DNA of 64,000 nucleotides, from NCBI GenBank assembly GCA_002315555.1, contig DCHF01000055.1, positions 1 to 64,000 on the forward strand, in the 5' to 3' direction. The position numbers were made by a program, and so were the translations under genes. Below the pieces are notes generated by a model. That model made no database searches. It had not been told where the DNA came from and worked only from the letters and a program-made list of their open reading frames with translations. Source of the stretch: Lachnospiraceae bacterium UBA1759 (GTDB lineage: Bacteria > Bacillota > Clostridia > Lachnospirales > Lachnospiraceae). Positions 8,280 through 15,958 of this stretch are shown piece by piece (position 1 is the stretch's first letter; each line of letters starts with the position of its first letter).

Positions 8280-8612
8280 AAATCCCCCCCAAAAAAAATG
8301 CAGAATCGATAAGCTCTGCGCAAAATACAGTAGTAAAGAAAAGACTACACTGAATGATCGTTAGTATATGTTCATATCACAGTTTTCCCGCGTAGGCAAG
8401 ATTCTTCGACAAATAATCGCAAAAATGAGCAATATTTGTTTCCGTACAGACAAAATTGTATGAGCAAATATTGTTGTGAGATGCTATATTGATGATACCT
8501 TCCTTGCTTCTATGAATTGTCTTAAGGCTTAGACCGAATACTTTGTTCAACCCTGCTTACGAGACCTGATATTCATACGAATGAAGTATATGACGGAAAA
8601 CAAGAAGTAAAA
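8280..8612. other. gene-poor region upstream of the Tet(M)-like gene
   Basis: About 330 bp without a convincing gene, more AT-rich than its surroundings. It should hold the AraC gene's promoter. Two related 13-mers, TGAGCAATATTTG (8426-8438) and TGAGCAAATATTG (8461-8473), lie 35 bp apart and could be regulator sites. A nine-codon frame (8581-8610, MKYMTENKK) precedes the terminator but has no clear ribosome site. Confidence 0.5.
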
Positions 8613-8653
8613 AAGACCCTCCGGCAATCGTGCAGCCGGGGGGCTCTTTTTTT
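8613..8653 (+). terminator. terminator-like hairpin upstream of the Tet(M)-like gene
   Basis: Stem AGACCCTCCGGC / GCCGGGGGGCTCT (one wobble and one bulge) followed by seven T. It points toward the GTPase gene although no recognisable gene precedes it on this strand. It is either the end of a short transcript or an attenuator. Confidence 0.75.
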
Positions 8654-8668
8654 GTCGTTTTTGGACGA

Positions 8669-8696
8669 TTGAAAAAACGGGGAAAATGTGTATAGT
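8669..8696 (+). promoter_or_regulatory. candidate promoter directly abutting the Tet(M)-like start codon
   Basis: TTGAAA (8669-8674), 16-bp spacer, TATAGT (8691-8696). The chosen ATG is at 8703, seven bases beyond the -10, where the transcript itself should start, so an mRNA from this promoter would be nearly leaderless. Confidence 0.5.
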
Positions 8697-8702
8697 GGTG
8701 AT

Positions 8703-10622
8703 ATGAGCCAAAAATTCAATATCGGCATCCTGGCGCATGCGGATGCCGGAAAAACGACAATTACAGAACAGCTTCTTGGGCTTTCCGGCAGGATCCGTAA
8801 ATCGGGCTCCGTGGATCACGGGACGACCGTGACCGATTTTATGGAGGTGGAGAAGCGACGCGGTATATCTGTGAACAGCGCGTGTGTTTCACTGTCCTAT
8901 AACGGGGCGGACATCGACATCATCGATACCCCGGGGCACGTGGATTTTGCGGGCGAGGTGGACCGGTCGCTTTCGGCAATGGACGGCGCCGTACTGGTGC
9001 TTTCCGGCGTAGAAGGCGTTCAGGCGCAGACGCGCACCATTTTCCGTGCGCTCCGGGAACTGAACATTCCGACCATCCTCGTGTGCAATAAGATCGACCG
9101 CGTGGGATTTGAACGGCCCGCGTTTGAAAAGCAGCTGGGGGAGGAACTGACGGCGCGGTTTGCCCCGGTCGATGAACCGGAGAGCGTGCTTGCTGTCCTC
9201 GCGGAAGAGGATCCCGACATGGAGGAGGCGTTTCTGACGGAGGAGATGCCGGAGGAACAGGTCTTAAAAGAAAAGCTCGCGGCGTATACAAAAAAGGGTA
9301 CGGTGTTCCCGCTGTTCTATGCAAGTGCGCGGGAGGGCATCGGTGTGCAGGAGATCCTGGACGGTATCCTGACCTATCTTCCGGGTGCGGACAAGACCGA
9401 GGTGCCGGAGCTTTCCGGTTGCGTGTTCAAGCTGCAGTACGATGATGTGATGGGCCGTGTGGCCTTTGTGCGGCTGTACGGCGGAATGCTGAAGGCCAGA
9501 GATATTGCTCCGGTGTATCAGAAAGAACCGGAGACTTATGAAAAGATCACGCAGATCCGGCGCGTGCAGGGCGGGCGTTTTGAGGATGCCGGCGAGATGC
9601 ATGCGGGCGAGATCGCAGCGGTATACGGACTCTCCGATATCCGCATCGGCGATTGGATCGGAACCCCGGCTCCCGGAAAAGTGTCCGGTGCGCTCCGCGT
9701 ACGTCCGCTGCTTCTCACGGAAGCCCGGGCGGAAAGACCGGAGGATCAGGAAAAGCTCGCAGCGGCGCTGACGATCCTTTCTTCCGAGGATCCCTATCTG
9801 GAATATGAACGGAACATCGAGACCGGCCAGATGTTTTTACACATTATGGGCGAGATCCAGACCGAGGTCCTGGCGGAAATCCTGAGCACACGCTTCGGAC
9901 TTACCGCGACGTTTATGAAGCCGCGCGTCATTTATAAGGAAACGGCCGGAGGCATCGGCGAAGGGTTTGAGGCCTACACCATGCCGAAGCCCTGCTGGGC
10001 TATCGTGACCCTGCGGGTGGAGCCGCTGCGGTTGGGAAGCGGCATCGTTTTTGAATCGAAGGTCAAGGAAGGCGAGCTTGCGCTCCGTTATCAGAACCAT
10101 GTGGAGGCCAGTGTTTACAAGACGCTGAAACAGGGGCTTCTGGGGTGGGAGGTCATCGACGTCAAGGTGTCGCTTATGGCCGGAAACAGCCACATCTGGC
10201 ACACACATCCGCTGGACTTTTTCGTAGCGACGCCGATCGCCCTTTTAAGAGCGCTTCAGGCAAGCGGATCGCAGCTTCTGGAGCCCTGGATGAAGGTGCA
10301 CATGGAAGGCGCCGAGGATCTTCTCGGCAAGGTCATGGGCCAGGTCATCGGCATGCGGGGATCCTTTGATACCCCTTATACCGGAAACGGCAAGTTCGTG
10401 ATGGACGCAATGATGCCGCTTTCCGAATGTCTGGATTATCCGGTGAGCTTCCGCTCGCTGACTTCCGGAAAGGGCCTCATTGAGATGGAGCTTTCCGAAT
10501 ACCGCCCGGTGCCGGAAGGCGTCCGGGAGACCCGTCCAAGGAACGGTGTGGATCCTTTGGACCGCGCGAAATGGATCCTGGCGTGCCGGAGTGCATTGTC
10601 CAAGGACCTGACCGGCCGGTAA
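8703..10622 (+). CDS. Tet(M)/Tet(O)-like ribosomal protection GTPase
   Basis: Translational GTPase related to EF-G. It has P-loop AHADAGKT (residues 11-18), DTPGH (75-79) and NKID (129-132), then EF-G domains II-V. From the ATG at 8703 the protein is 639 residues, the same length as Tet(M), Tet(O) and Tet(W), which supports that start over an upstream GTG at 8688. Members of this family remove tetracycline from the ribosomal A site. The sequence is clearly divergent (AHADAGKT where Tet(M) has AHVDAGKT; the C-terminus differs strongly), so real resistance is unproven and a housekeeping or other-drug role is possible. G+C matches neighbours, with no mobile-element genes nearby. Confidence 0.85.
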   Translation: MSQKFNIGILAHADAGKTTITEQLLGLSGRIRKSGSVDHGTTVTDFMEVEKRRGISVNSACVSLSYNGADIDIIDTPGHVDFAGEVDRSLSAMDGAVLVLSGVEGVQAQTRTIFRALRELNIPTILVCNKIDRVGFERPAFEKQLGEELTARFAPVDEPESVLAVLAEEDPDMEEAFLTEEMPEEQVLKEKLAAYTKKGTVFPLFYASAREGIGVQEILDGILTYLPGADKTEVPELSGCVFKLQYDDVMGRVAFVRLYGGMLKARDIAPVYQKEPETYEKITQIRRVQGGRFEDAGEMHAGEIAAVYGLSDIRIGDWIGTPAPGKVSGALRVRPLLLTEARAERPEDQEKLAAALTILSSEDPYLEYERNIETGQMFLHIMGEIQTEVLAEILSTRFGLTATFMKPRVIYKETAGGIGEGFEAYTMPKPCWAIVTLRVEPLRLGSGIVFESKVKEGELALRYQNHVEASVYKTLKQGLLGWEVIDVKVSLMAGNSHIWHTHPLDFFVATPIALLRALQASGSQLLEPWMKVHMEGAEDLLGKVMGQVIGMRGSFDTPYTGNGKFVMDAMMPLSECLDYPVSFRSLTSGKGLIEMELSEYRPVPEGVRETRPRNGVDPLDRAKWILACRSALSKDLTGR

Positions 10623-10681
10623 AACGTACATAAGCGCGCAAGCGCGGAACAATAAGCATATTTATACAGGAGAATTGAAAC

Positions 10682-12163
10682 ATGAGTTATGACATGCAGC
10701 CGTGGCTTCAGAAGATCGATGAAGTGATCGCAAAAGGACCCTATAAGAATGACTGGGCATCCCTCAGCAAGTATCAGGTACCGGAATGGTTTATGAACGA
10801 GAAGTTCGGTATCTTCATCCACTGGGGCGCGTATTCCGTCCCCGCCTTTGACAGCGAATGGTATCCCAGAAACATGTACCAGCAGGGCTCCAAGGTCTAT
10901 GAGCATCACATTAAGACCTACGGTGAACACAAGAATTTCGGTTATAAGGACATTATTCCGCTCTTCAAGGCAGAGAAGTTCGATCCGGATGAATGGGCAC
11001 AGCTGTTTGCAGATGCCGGTGCAAAGTACGTCGTTCCGGTCTGTGAGCATCACGACGGCTTTCAGATGTACAAGAGCGAGGTATCTCACTGGAATGCGGC
11101 GGAGATGGGCCCCAAGCGCGACCTGATGCAGGACCTGACCGATGCGATCCACAGAAAGGGTCTGACCACCGGAAGCTCCACGCACCGTATCGAGCATTAC
11201 TGGTTCCTGGACGGCGGTATGAAGTTTGACAGCGACATGACCGAAAAGAAGTGGGAGCGCGGCGACCTTTATTGGCCGTCCGTACCGGGCCCGGAAAATC
11301 ACGGCGATGTGGATGCGATGCCCATCGATGAGGAATACCTGAACGACTGGATGATCCGCACCGTGGAGCTCATCGATAAGCTGCAGCCGCGCATTCTGTA
11401 CTTTGACTGGTGGATCCAGGAAAAGGCGGCAAAGGAGCATCTGAAAAAGATCGCGGCTTACTACTATAACCGCTGCACCGAGTGGGGCCAGATGGGTGTT
11501 CTCTGCTACAAGTACGATGCGATGATGTTCGGTACCGCAATGCCGGACATCGAAAGAGGCTCCTTCAAGGATGCCAAGGCGTTCTACTGGCAGACCGATA
11601 CTGCCGTTGCAAGAAACAGCTGGTGCTACACCGAGGGCAATTCCTACAAGGGCGTGCCGGAGATCGTACAGACGCTCGCGGACATCGTGGCAAAGAACGG
11701 CAACCTGCTTCTGAACATCGGCCCGAAGGCCGACGGCACCATCCCCGCAGAAGACGCGGCGATCCTCCGCGGTGTGGGCGAGTGGCTCAAGGTGAACGGT
11801 GAAGCCATCTACGGCGCAAGACCGTGGCGCGTGGCCTCCGAGGGTAACTACGAAGTGGCCGACGGCTCCTTCTCCGACGCTTCCGCACCGGAATACACCT
11901 CCGCGGATTTCCGCTTCACGTTTAACGGTGATGCGATCTATGCCATCGCAATGGCACCGGCAAAGGATGGCCATTACCTTCTGAAGTCCTTCGCGAAGAC
12001 GACGGAATTCAATAACAACGCGTTCACCGGTATCCTGAAGGAGATCACGATCCCGGGCTATGAAGGCGAGGTCAAGTGGTCCGTAAATGAGGAGGGTCTT
12101 ACTATCGAGGCGCCGGAATATGTGTCCGGAAACCCGGTGGTCTTTAAGATCATCGCACTGTAA
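10682..12163 (+). CDS. alpha-L-fucosidase, GH29
   Basis: A 493-residue GH29 enzyme without a signal peptide, so probably intracellular, hydrolysing alpha-L-fucosides taken up as oligosaccharides. The N-terminal (beta/alpha)8 barrel shows WFMNEKFGIFIHWGAYSVP near residue 36, CEHHDGFQMY near 121 and ILYFDWW near 238. Asp242 is the likely nucleophile, replacing the commoner FDGGW context. The C-terminal ~110 residues form the usual beta domain. An ACAGGAGA ribosome site precedes the ATG. It is the first gene of a cluster with sugar isomerase, oxidoreductase, DUF2264 and GH95 genes, together suggesting fucosylated-glycan use. Confidence 0.92.
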   Translation: MSYDMQPWLQKIDEVIAKGPYKNDWASLSKYQVPEWFMNEKFGIFIHWGAYSVPAFDSEWYPRNMYQQGSKVYEHHIKTYGEHKNFGYKDIIPLFKAEKFDPDEWAQLFADAGAKYVVPVCEHHDGFQMYKSEVSHWNAAEMGPKRDLMQDLTDAIHRKGLTTGSSTHRIEHYWFLDGGMKFDSDMTEKKWERGDLYWPSVPGPENHGDVDAMPIDEEYLNDWMIRTVELIDKLQPRILYFDWWIQEKAAKEHLKKIAAYYYNRCTEWGQMGVLCYKYDAMMFGTAMPDIERGSFKDAKAFYWQTDTAVARNSWCYTEGNSYKGVPEIVQTLADIVAKNGNLLLNIGPKADGTIPAEDAAILRGVGEWLKVNGEAIYGARPWRVASEGNYEVADGSFSDASAPEYTSADFRFTFNGDAIYAIAMAPAKDGHYLLKSFAKTTEFNNNAFTGILKEITIPGYEGEVKWSVNEEGLTIEAPEYVSGNPVVFKIIAL

Positions 12164-12179
12164 ACGACGGGAGAGTATT

Positions 12180-13019
12180 ATGAGAATCGGTTGTACCGTT
12201 ACTTTTTCGAACGCAGAGGATCTTGAGCTCCGTCTGCGTGAACTGACCGGGCAGGGCTTTGATAACTGCCAGTTGGTCAACTGGACGCCGGAGAGCTGGA
12301 CCGATGAATTTGTGCCGGTCGTATTAGCGCTTCTTGACAAGTACAAGGTCACCCCGTCCGCGTTCTGGTGCGGCTGGGAAGGCCCCAAGGTCTGGAACTT
12401 TTATGAAGGCCAGGAAACCCTGGGACTGGTACCTGAAAAGTGGCGCGCGATCCGTGTTCAGAACCTGAAGGATGGCGCGGATTTTGCGAAAAAACTGGGC
12501 ATTACGGACGTGATCACACATATGGGCTACATTCCGGAAAATCCGCTGGATCCCCAATTTACGGCCTTTTGCGATGCTGTGCGCGAAGTTGCGGAGCATT
12601 GCAAGGCGAACGGTCAGAATCTGCTTTTCGAGAGCGGCCAGGAAACGCCGGTCACCATGCTGCGCTGCTTTGAGACCGTGGGCACCGGCAACCTGTATTG
12701 CAATCTGGACACCGCGAACGTGATCCTGTACGGAAAGGCCAACCCGGTCGATGCGCTCGATGTCATCGGCCCGCGGGTCCGCAACCTGCACGCCAAGGAC
12801 GGCTTCTACCCGACCAACGGTCACGACCTCGGAAGAGAAGTTCCGCTCGGTGAAGGCAAGGTGGATTTCAAGGCGCTTTTTGAGAAACTGAAGGAACTGA
12901 ACTACGACTCCTGGGTCACCATCGAATGCGAGATCGCCGGTGATGCCGCTCAGAAGGCCGGCGTGGCCCACGCAAAGAAATACCTGGAAAAAGTTACCTC
13001 GGAGGTATACGGAAAATGA
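12180..13019 (+). CDS. sugar phosphate isomerase/epimerase-like TIM barrel
   Basis: A 279-residue protein of the xylose isomerase-like TIM-barrel superfamily (AP endonuclease family 2 fold). Characteristic pieces are ITDVITHMGYIPENP, NLLFESGQET, YCNLDTANVILYG, VRNLHAKDGFYP and WVTIECEI, which supply the usual metal-binding Glu, Asp, His and Glu. I set the start at 12180 because GGGAGAG precedes it and homologous proteins begin with this MRIG segment; the frame stays open upstream into the fucosidase gene. It overlaps the next gene by 4 bp, so the isomerase and the dehydrogenase are translationally coupled and probably act in sequence on one sugar. The substrate is unknown. Confidence 0.87.
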   Translation: MRIGCTVTFSNAEDLELRLRELTGQGFDNCQLVNWTPESWTDEFVPVVLALLDKYKVTPSAFWCGWEGPKVWNFYEGQETLGLVPEKWRAIRVQNLKDGADFAKKLGITDVITHMGYIPENPLDPQFTAFCDAVREVAEHCKANGQNLLFESGQETPVTMLRCFETVGTGNLYCNLDTANVILYGKANPVDALDVIGPRVRNLHAKDGFYPTNGHDLGREVPLGEGKVDFKALFEKLKELNYDSWVTIECEIAGDAAQKAGVAHAKKYLEKVTSEVYGK

Positions 13020-13972
13020 GTAAGAAATTAAAAGTCGGCCTTGTCGGCGTCGGCAATATCTCCGGCGTCCATATGCCCGCATGGCTTTCCATGGAGGACG
13101 TGGAGGTGGCGGCGATCTGCGACATCCGCCCCGAACAGATGGAAAAGTATCCGGACCTTCCGCACTTTGAGGATTTCAAGGACATGCTGGACAAGACCGA
13201 CATGGACGTTTTGGACATCTGCCTCCCGACCCCGTTCCACGTGGACTATGCCTGCATGGCGATGGAAAAGGGCATCCATGTCATTACCGAAAAGCCGATC
13301 TCCCTGAAGAAAGAGGACGTGGCGCGTGCGTTTGACACGGCAAAGAAAAACAACGTGAATTTCATGGTCGCGCAGTGCCTCCGTTGGTGGCCCGAGTATG
13401 AAATGGTCCGCCATTATTATGAGTCCGGTGAATACGGCAAGCTGCTTTCCGCCCATATGTGGCGCCTCGGCAACATACCGAAGTGGTCCTGGGACAACTG
13501 GATGCAGGATGAAAAGCGCAGCGGATTCATTCCCTACGATCTTCACATTCACGATCTGGATTTCATGGTGTACGCCTTCGGCGCGCCCAAGGACTGTCAG
13601 CTCCGCCGCGCAAGAAGGCCCGACCAGGACTATCTCACCGCGGATTATGATTTCGGCGACTTCTTCATCAGCTGCGAATCCGCATGGTATAAGGGCGGTT
13701 ATCCCTTCCAGTCCGGTTTCCGCTTCCAGTTTGAAAATGCGCTTGTGACGAACGAAAAGGGTGAAGGCTTCAAGGTCTATCTGGGCGATGGTACCGTGTG
13801 CAAGCCGCTGGATAATACCGCAGGCATCGTGGATGCAGTCGGCGTGCCGTCCAGCAATGCTTATGCGAATGAGATCCGTTATTTTGCGGATTGTGTCAAA
13901 GCTGGTATCATGCAGGATAAAGTGAAGCCTGAGCAGCTGGAGACGGTGATCGATATACTGAATCGGTTCTGA
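13016..13972 (+). CDS. Gfo/Idh/MocA-family NAD(P)-dependent oxidoreductase
   Basis: A 318-residue dehydrogenase. The N-terminal Rossmann fold has GLVGVGNISGVHMPAW, followed by the catalytic-type motif ITEKPISLKKEDV with the conserved EKP lysine near residue 95. The C-terminal alpha/beta domain includes DLHIHDLDFMVYAFG, whose Asp/His are typical of active members. Family members oxidise or reduce sugars and sugar acids. Its ATGA overlap with the isomerase gene and its place between fucosidases suggest fucose or a linked sugar as substrate, but that is inference. The next gene downstream abruptly changes base composition. Confidence 0.9.
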   Translation: MSKKLKVGLVGVGNISGVHMPAWLSMEDVEVAAICDIRPEQMEKYPDLPHFEDFKDMLDKTDMDVLDICLPTPFHVDYACMAMEKGIHVITEKPISLKKEDVARAFDTAKKNNVNFMVAQCLRWWPEYEMVRHYYESGEYGKLLSAHMWRLGNIPKWSWDNWMQDEKRSGFIPYDLHIHDLDFMVYAFGAPKDCQLRRARRPDQDYLTADYDFGDFFISCESAWYKGGYPFQSGFRFQFENALVTNEKGEGFKVYLGDGTVCKPLDNTAGIVDAVGVPSSNAYANEIRYFADCVKAGIMQDKVKPEQLETVIDILNRF

Positions 13973-13985
13973 TAAAAAGGGGGAT

Positions 13986-15266
13986 ATGCGGAAAATTCTT
14001 GTACTTTTGATTATGATTGTTGGGATAACGTGTGGTTCTTTATCAGTTAACGCAGAAAGCGAATTTGTTAACGAAAGCGATATTCCGATGGGAATGTATG
14101 ATTCGGCGTTCATAGAGAATGCATATTTGTCACAGGAACTGTTCTATAAACTGTATTTGCGCTATTTGAATGTATCAGATTCGTTTTCAGATAGTTATGC
14201 AGGTGCCTATATTGATGAGTCAGGAGAACTTGTAATAAGGCTAACATCATTTTCTGAAGAAGTTATTGACACAATTGATGGTTTTTCTACAAAGAGTGGA
14301 TATGTTCTCAAGGAGGCGGAGTTCAATTATAAAGAATTAACGGAGACAATAGAACGAGTTGACCGCAGAATTGCAGCATTATTTGAAAAAACAAACCAAG
14401 ATTTGCTCCCGATTGATGAGAAACTGTTAATGGCAATGTACCCTTGTACTGCAATTGATGAGGTCAACAATAGAATTGTTATCAGCTTATACATTTCAGA
14501 TAATGTTGAGTTGAGCAGGGGTATTGCACTTTTTGAAAAGATAATTGAACAATCTGCGATGTTTACATTTGAAAGCAAACCGGAACCTTATGGTAGTGCG
14601 TGTGCTACTACTTGGAGACCGGGAAGAAGGATATTTGGAGTAAATTCGAATACCTTGGCTGTTAATGGAGGTAGTACAGGATACAGAGTTCAGTGCAATG
14701 TTAATGGGACTGTTAAACATGGTTTTGTAACGTGTGGTCATGGTAATGCTGTAGGAACATCGTATTTCAACATATTTGAAAATATGAGTGGGACGGTGAA
14801 TATAGGAACTGTTAAAAAAGCATATTATGGTAATAATATGTTGGCAGATGTTGCTTTTGTAGAGCCTAATTCGAATTATGTTGTTTCGAATGCTATTTAC
14901 TATACGAGTTCATCCGGTAATACGCAGCAAGGAACGGTTTTAGATGGAACATACACAGTGCCTGCAGCAGGAAACAGGCTATACAAATCAGGCGCAACAA
15001 CATATTTGACGTCGGAAATAATAGCCAGTATTTATGCAAGTGATTATTTTACTCAACCTACAGGAGAAGTATATTATCAGTATAATCTGATAAGAGTGGA
15101 TGCGAATATCGTCGATTCGGGCGATAGCGGCGGTGTTGCTTATGTGTTGAACTCTTCGCCCAATAGCGGAAAAGTTATCGGGATAGTAACTGCGAAAAAA
15201 TCAACGGCATCGTTCTTTACACACGCAATCAACATAAGTACATATTTGGGGGCTAATCCATATTGA
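13986..15266 (+). CDS. secreted S1-family serine protease with prodomain
   Basis: A 426-residue protein. A signal peptide (residues 1-23, hydrophobic core then VNA) is followed by an acidic propeptide-like region (about 24-200) and a chymotrypsin-fold domain. The catalytic triad is visible as His252 (FVTCGHGN), Asp288 (MLADVAF) and Ser381 (VDSGDSGGVAYV). The layout resembles alpha-lytic protease or streptogrisin precursors, in which the prodomain folds the protease before release. The gene is far richer in A+T and in AGA, ATA and TTA codons than its neighbours, suggesting acquisition. A GGGGG ribosome site lies only 13 bp after the oxidoreductase stop, so it is probably read from the fucosidase operon. 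The target protein is unknown. Confidence 0.85.
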   Translation: MRKILVLLIMIVGITCGSLSVNAESEFVNESDIPMGMYDSAFIENAYLSQELFYKLYLRYLNVSDSFSDSYAGAYIDESGELVIRLTSFSEEVIDTIDGFSTKSGYVLKEAEFNYKELTETIERVDRRIAALFEKTNQDLLPIDEKLLMAMYPCTAIDEVNNRIVISLYISDNVELSRGIALFEKIIEQSAMFTFESKPEPYGSACATTWRPGRRIFGVNSNTLAVNGGSTGYRVQCNVNGTVKHGFVTCGHGNAVGTSYFNIFENMSGTVNIGTVKKAYYGNNMLADVAFVEPNSNYVVSNAIYYTSSSGNTQQGTVLDGTYTVPAAGNRLYKSGATTYLTSEIIASIYASDYFTQPTGEVYYQYNLIRVDANIVDSGDSGGVAYVLNSSPNSGKVIGIVTAKKSTASFFTHAINISTYLGANPY

Positions 15267-15276
15267 GGACACTGGC

Positions 15277-15930
15277 ATGCGAAAAATTATTGCAACATTG
15301 GACACTTTGATAATAATATCCTTTTGTTTATTTTTTTGCGGATGCTTGCCACCTCAAAATTATGCCATCGCTCAACCTTCCCGACATCTGTTGAAAGTCA
15401 TGGGCGCTGAAACGGCCGAAGTGAGGAAGTTTTATAAAGAAAAAGCAAATGAGCTGAAGGAAGACAGCATCGAAAATTCAAATACTGCCGATGAGCTGCC
15501 TGACAGCGCTGGAACCGTAGTTTTGTCAGAGGTGGAAGTATATTTAAAAATCTCCGGAGAGATTACAGAATGTGTTTACTGCAGAATTGAGGATGAGGAT
15601 ATTGCGGCAGCGACAGCTTTACTGGAAAAATATCGGGATGAATATATTCAGTACAGATTTGCGGTTCGCTATGTCGTGCATGGGACGATTGGAAATGATG
15701 GCAGTTTTTTTCTGGCCGATGGTTTTTCTGAAGAGGTGTCAAAACCTTTGATTAAGCAGGTACTGGCGATTGGTGCAGTCGCTGATTACTATAACGTGAC
15801 AGTGAGTCGTCGAGAAGTACATGCATATGCCGAACAATGCGGAATACCGATCGATAACCGTGAAGGAAAAGCCTGGGCGGAATTTCTGTGCCTGAGGGAT
15901 AAACTGATCCGATATCTGCAAAATAACTGA
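15277..15930 (+). CDS. putative lipoprotein, function unknown
   Basis: A 217-residue protein with a hydrophobic N-terminus ending in LFFCGC, a plausible but imperfect lipobox (Cys23 as the lipidated residue). The mature part is acidic and soluble, without a motif I recognise. It follows the S1 protease by 10 bp and shares, more mildly, its AT-rich composition. That arrangement suggests a protease partner such as an inhibitor, chaperone or surface anchor, but nothing in the sequence proves it. It may alternatively be an unrelated passenger of the same islet. Confidence 0.7.
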   Translation: MRKIIATLDTLIIISFCLFFCGCLPPQNYAIAQPSRHLLKVMGAETAEVRKFYKEKANELKEDSIENSNTADELPDSAGTVVLSEVEVYLKISGEITECVYCRIEDEDIAAATALLEKYRDEYIQYRFAVRYVVHGTIGNDGSFFLADGFSEEVSKPLIKQVLAIGAVADYYNVTVSRREVHAYAEQCGIPIDNREGKAWAEFLCLRDKLIRYLQNN

Positions 15931-15958
15931 AAACATAATACATACAAGGAGAAACACA

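Noticed and set aside
12087..12179. N-terminal extension of the isomerase/epimerase gene
   Set aside because: Overlaps the fucosidase gene and contains a shadow-like Arg/Ser-rich sequence; the ATG at 12180 has the ribosome site.
10436..12388. 650-codon minus-strand frame opposite the GH29 gene
   Set aside because: Crosses gene boundaries of three + strand genes; no motif. Shadow frame.
13973..15958. Prophage or integrative element
   Set aside because: Although AT-rich, the islet has only a protease and a lipoprotein, with no integrase, att-like repeat or phage gene visible.
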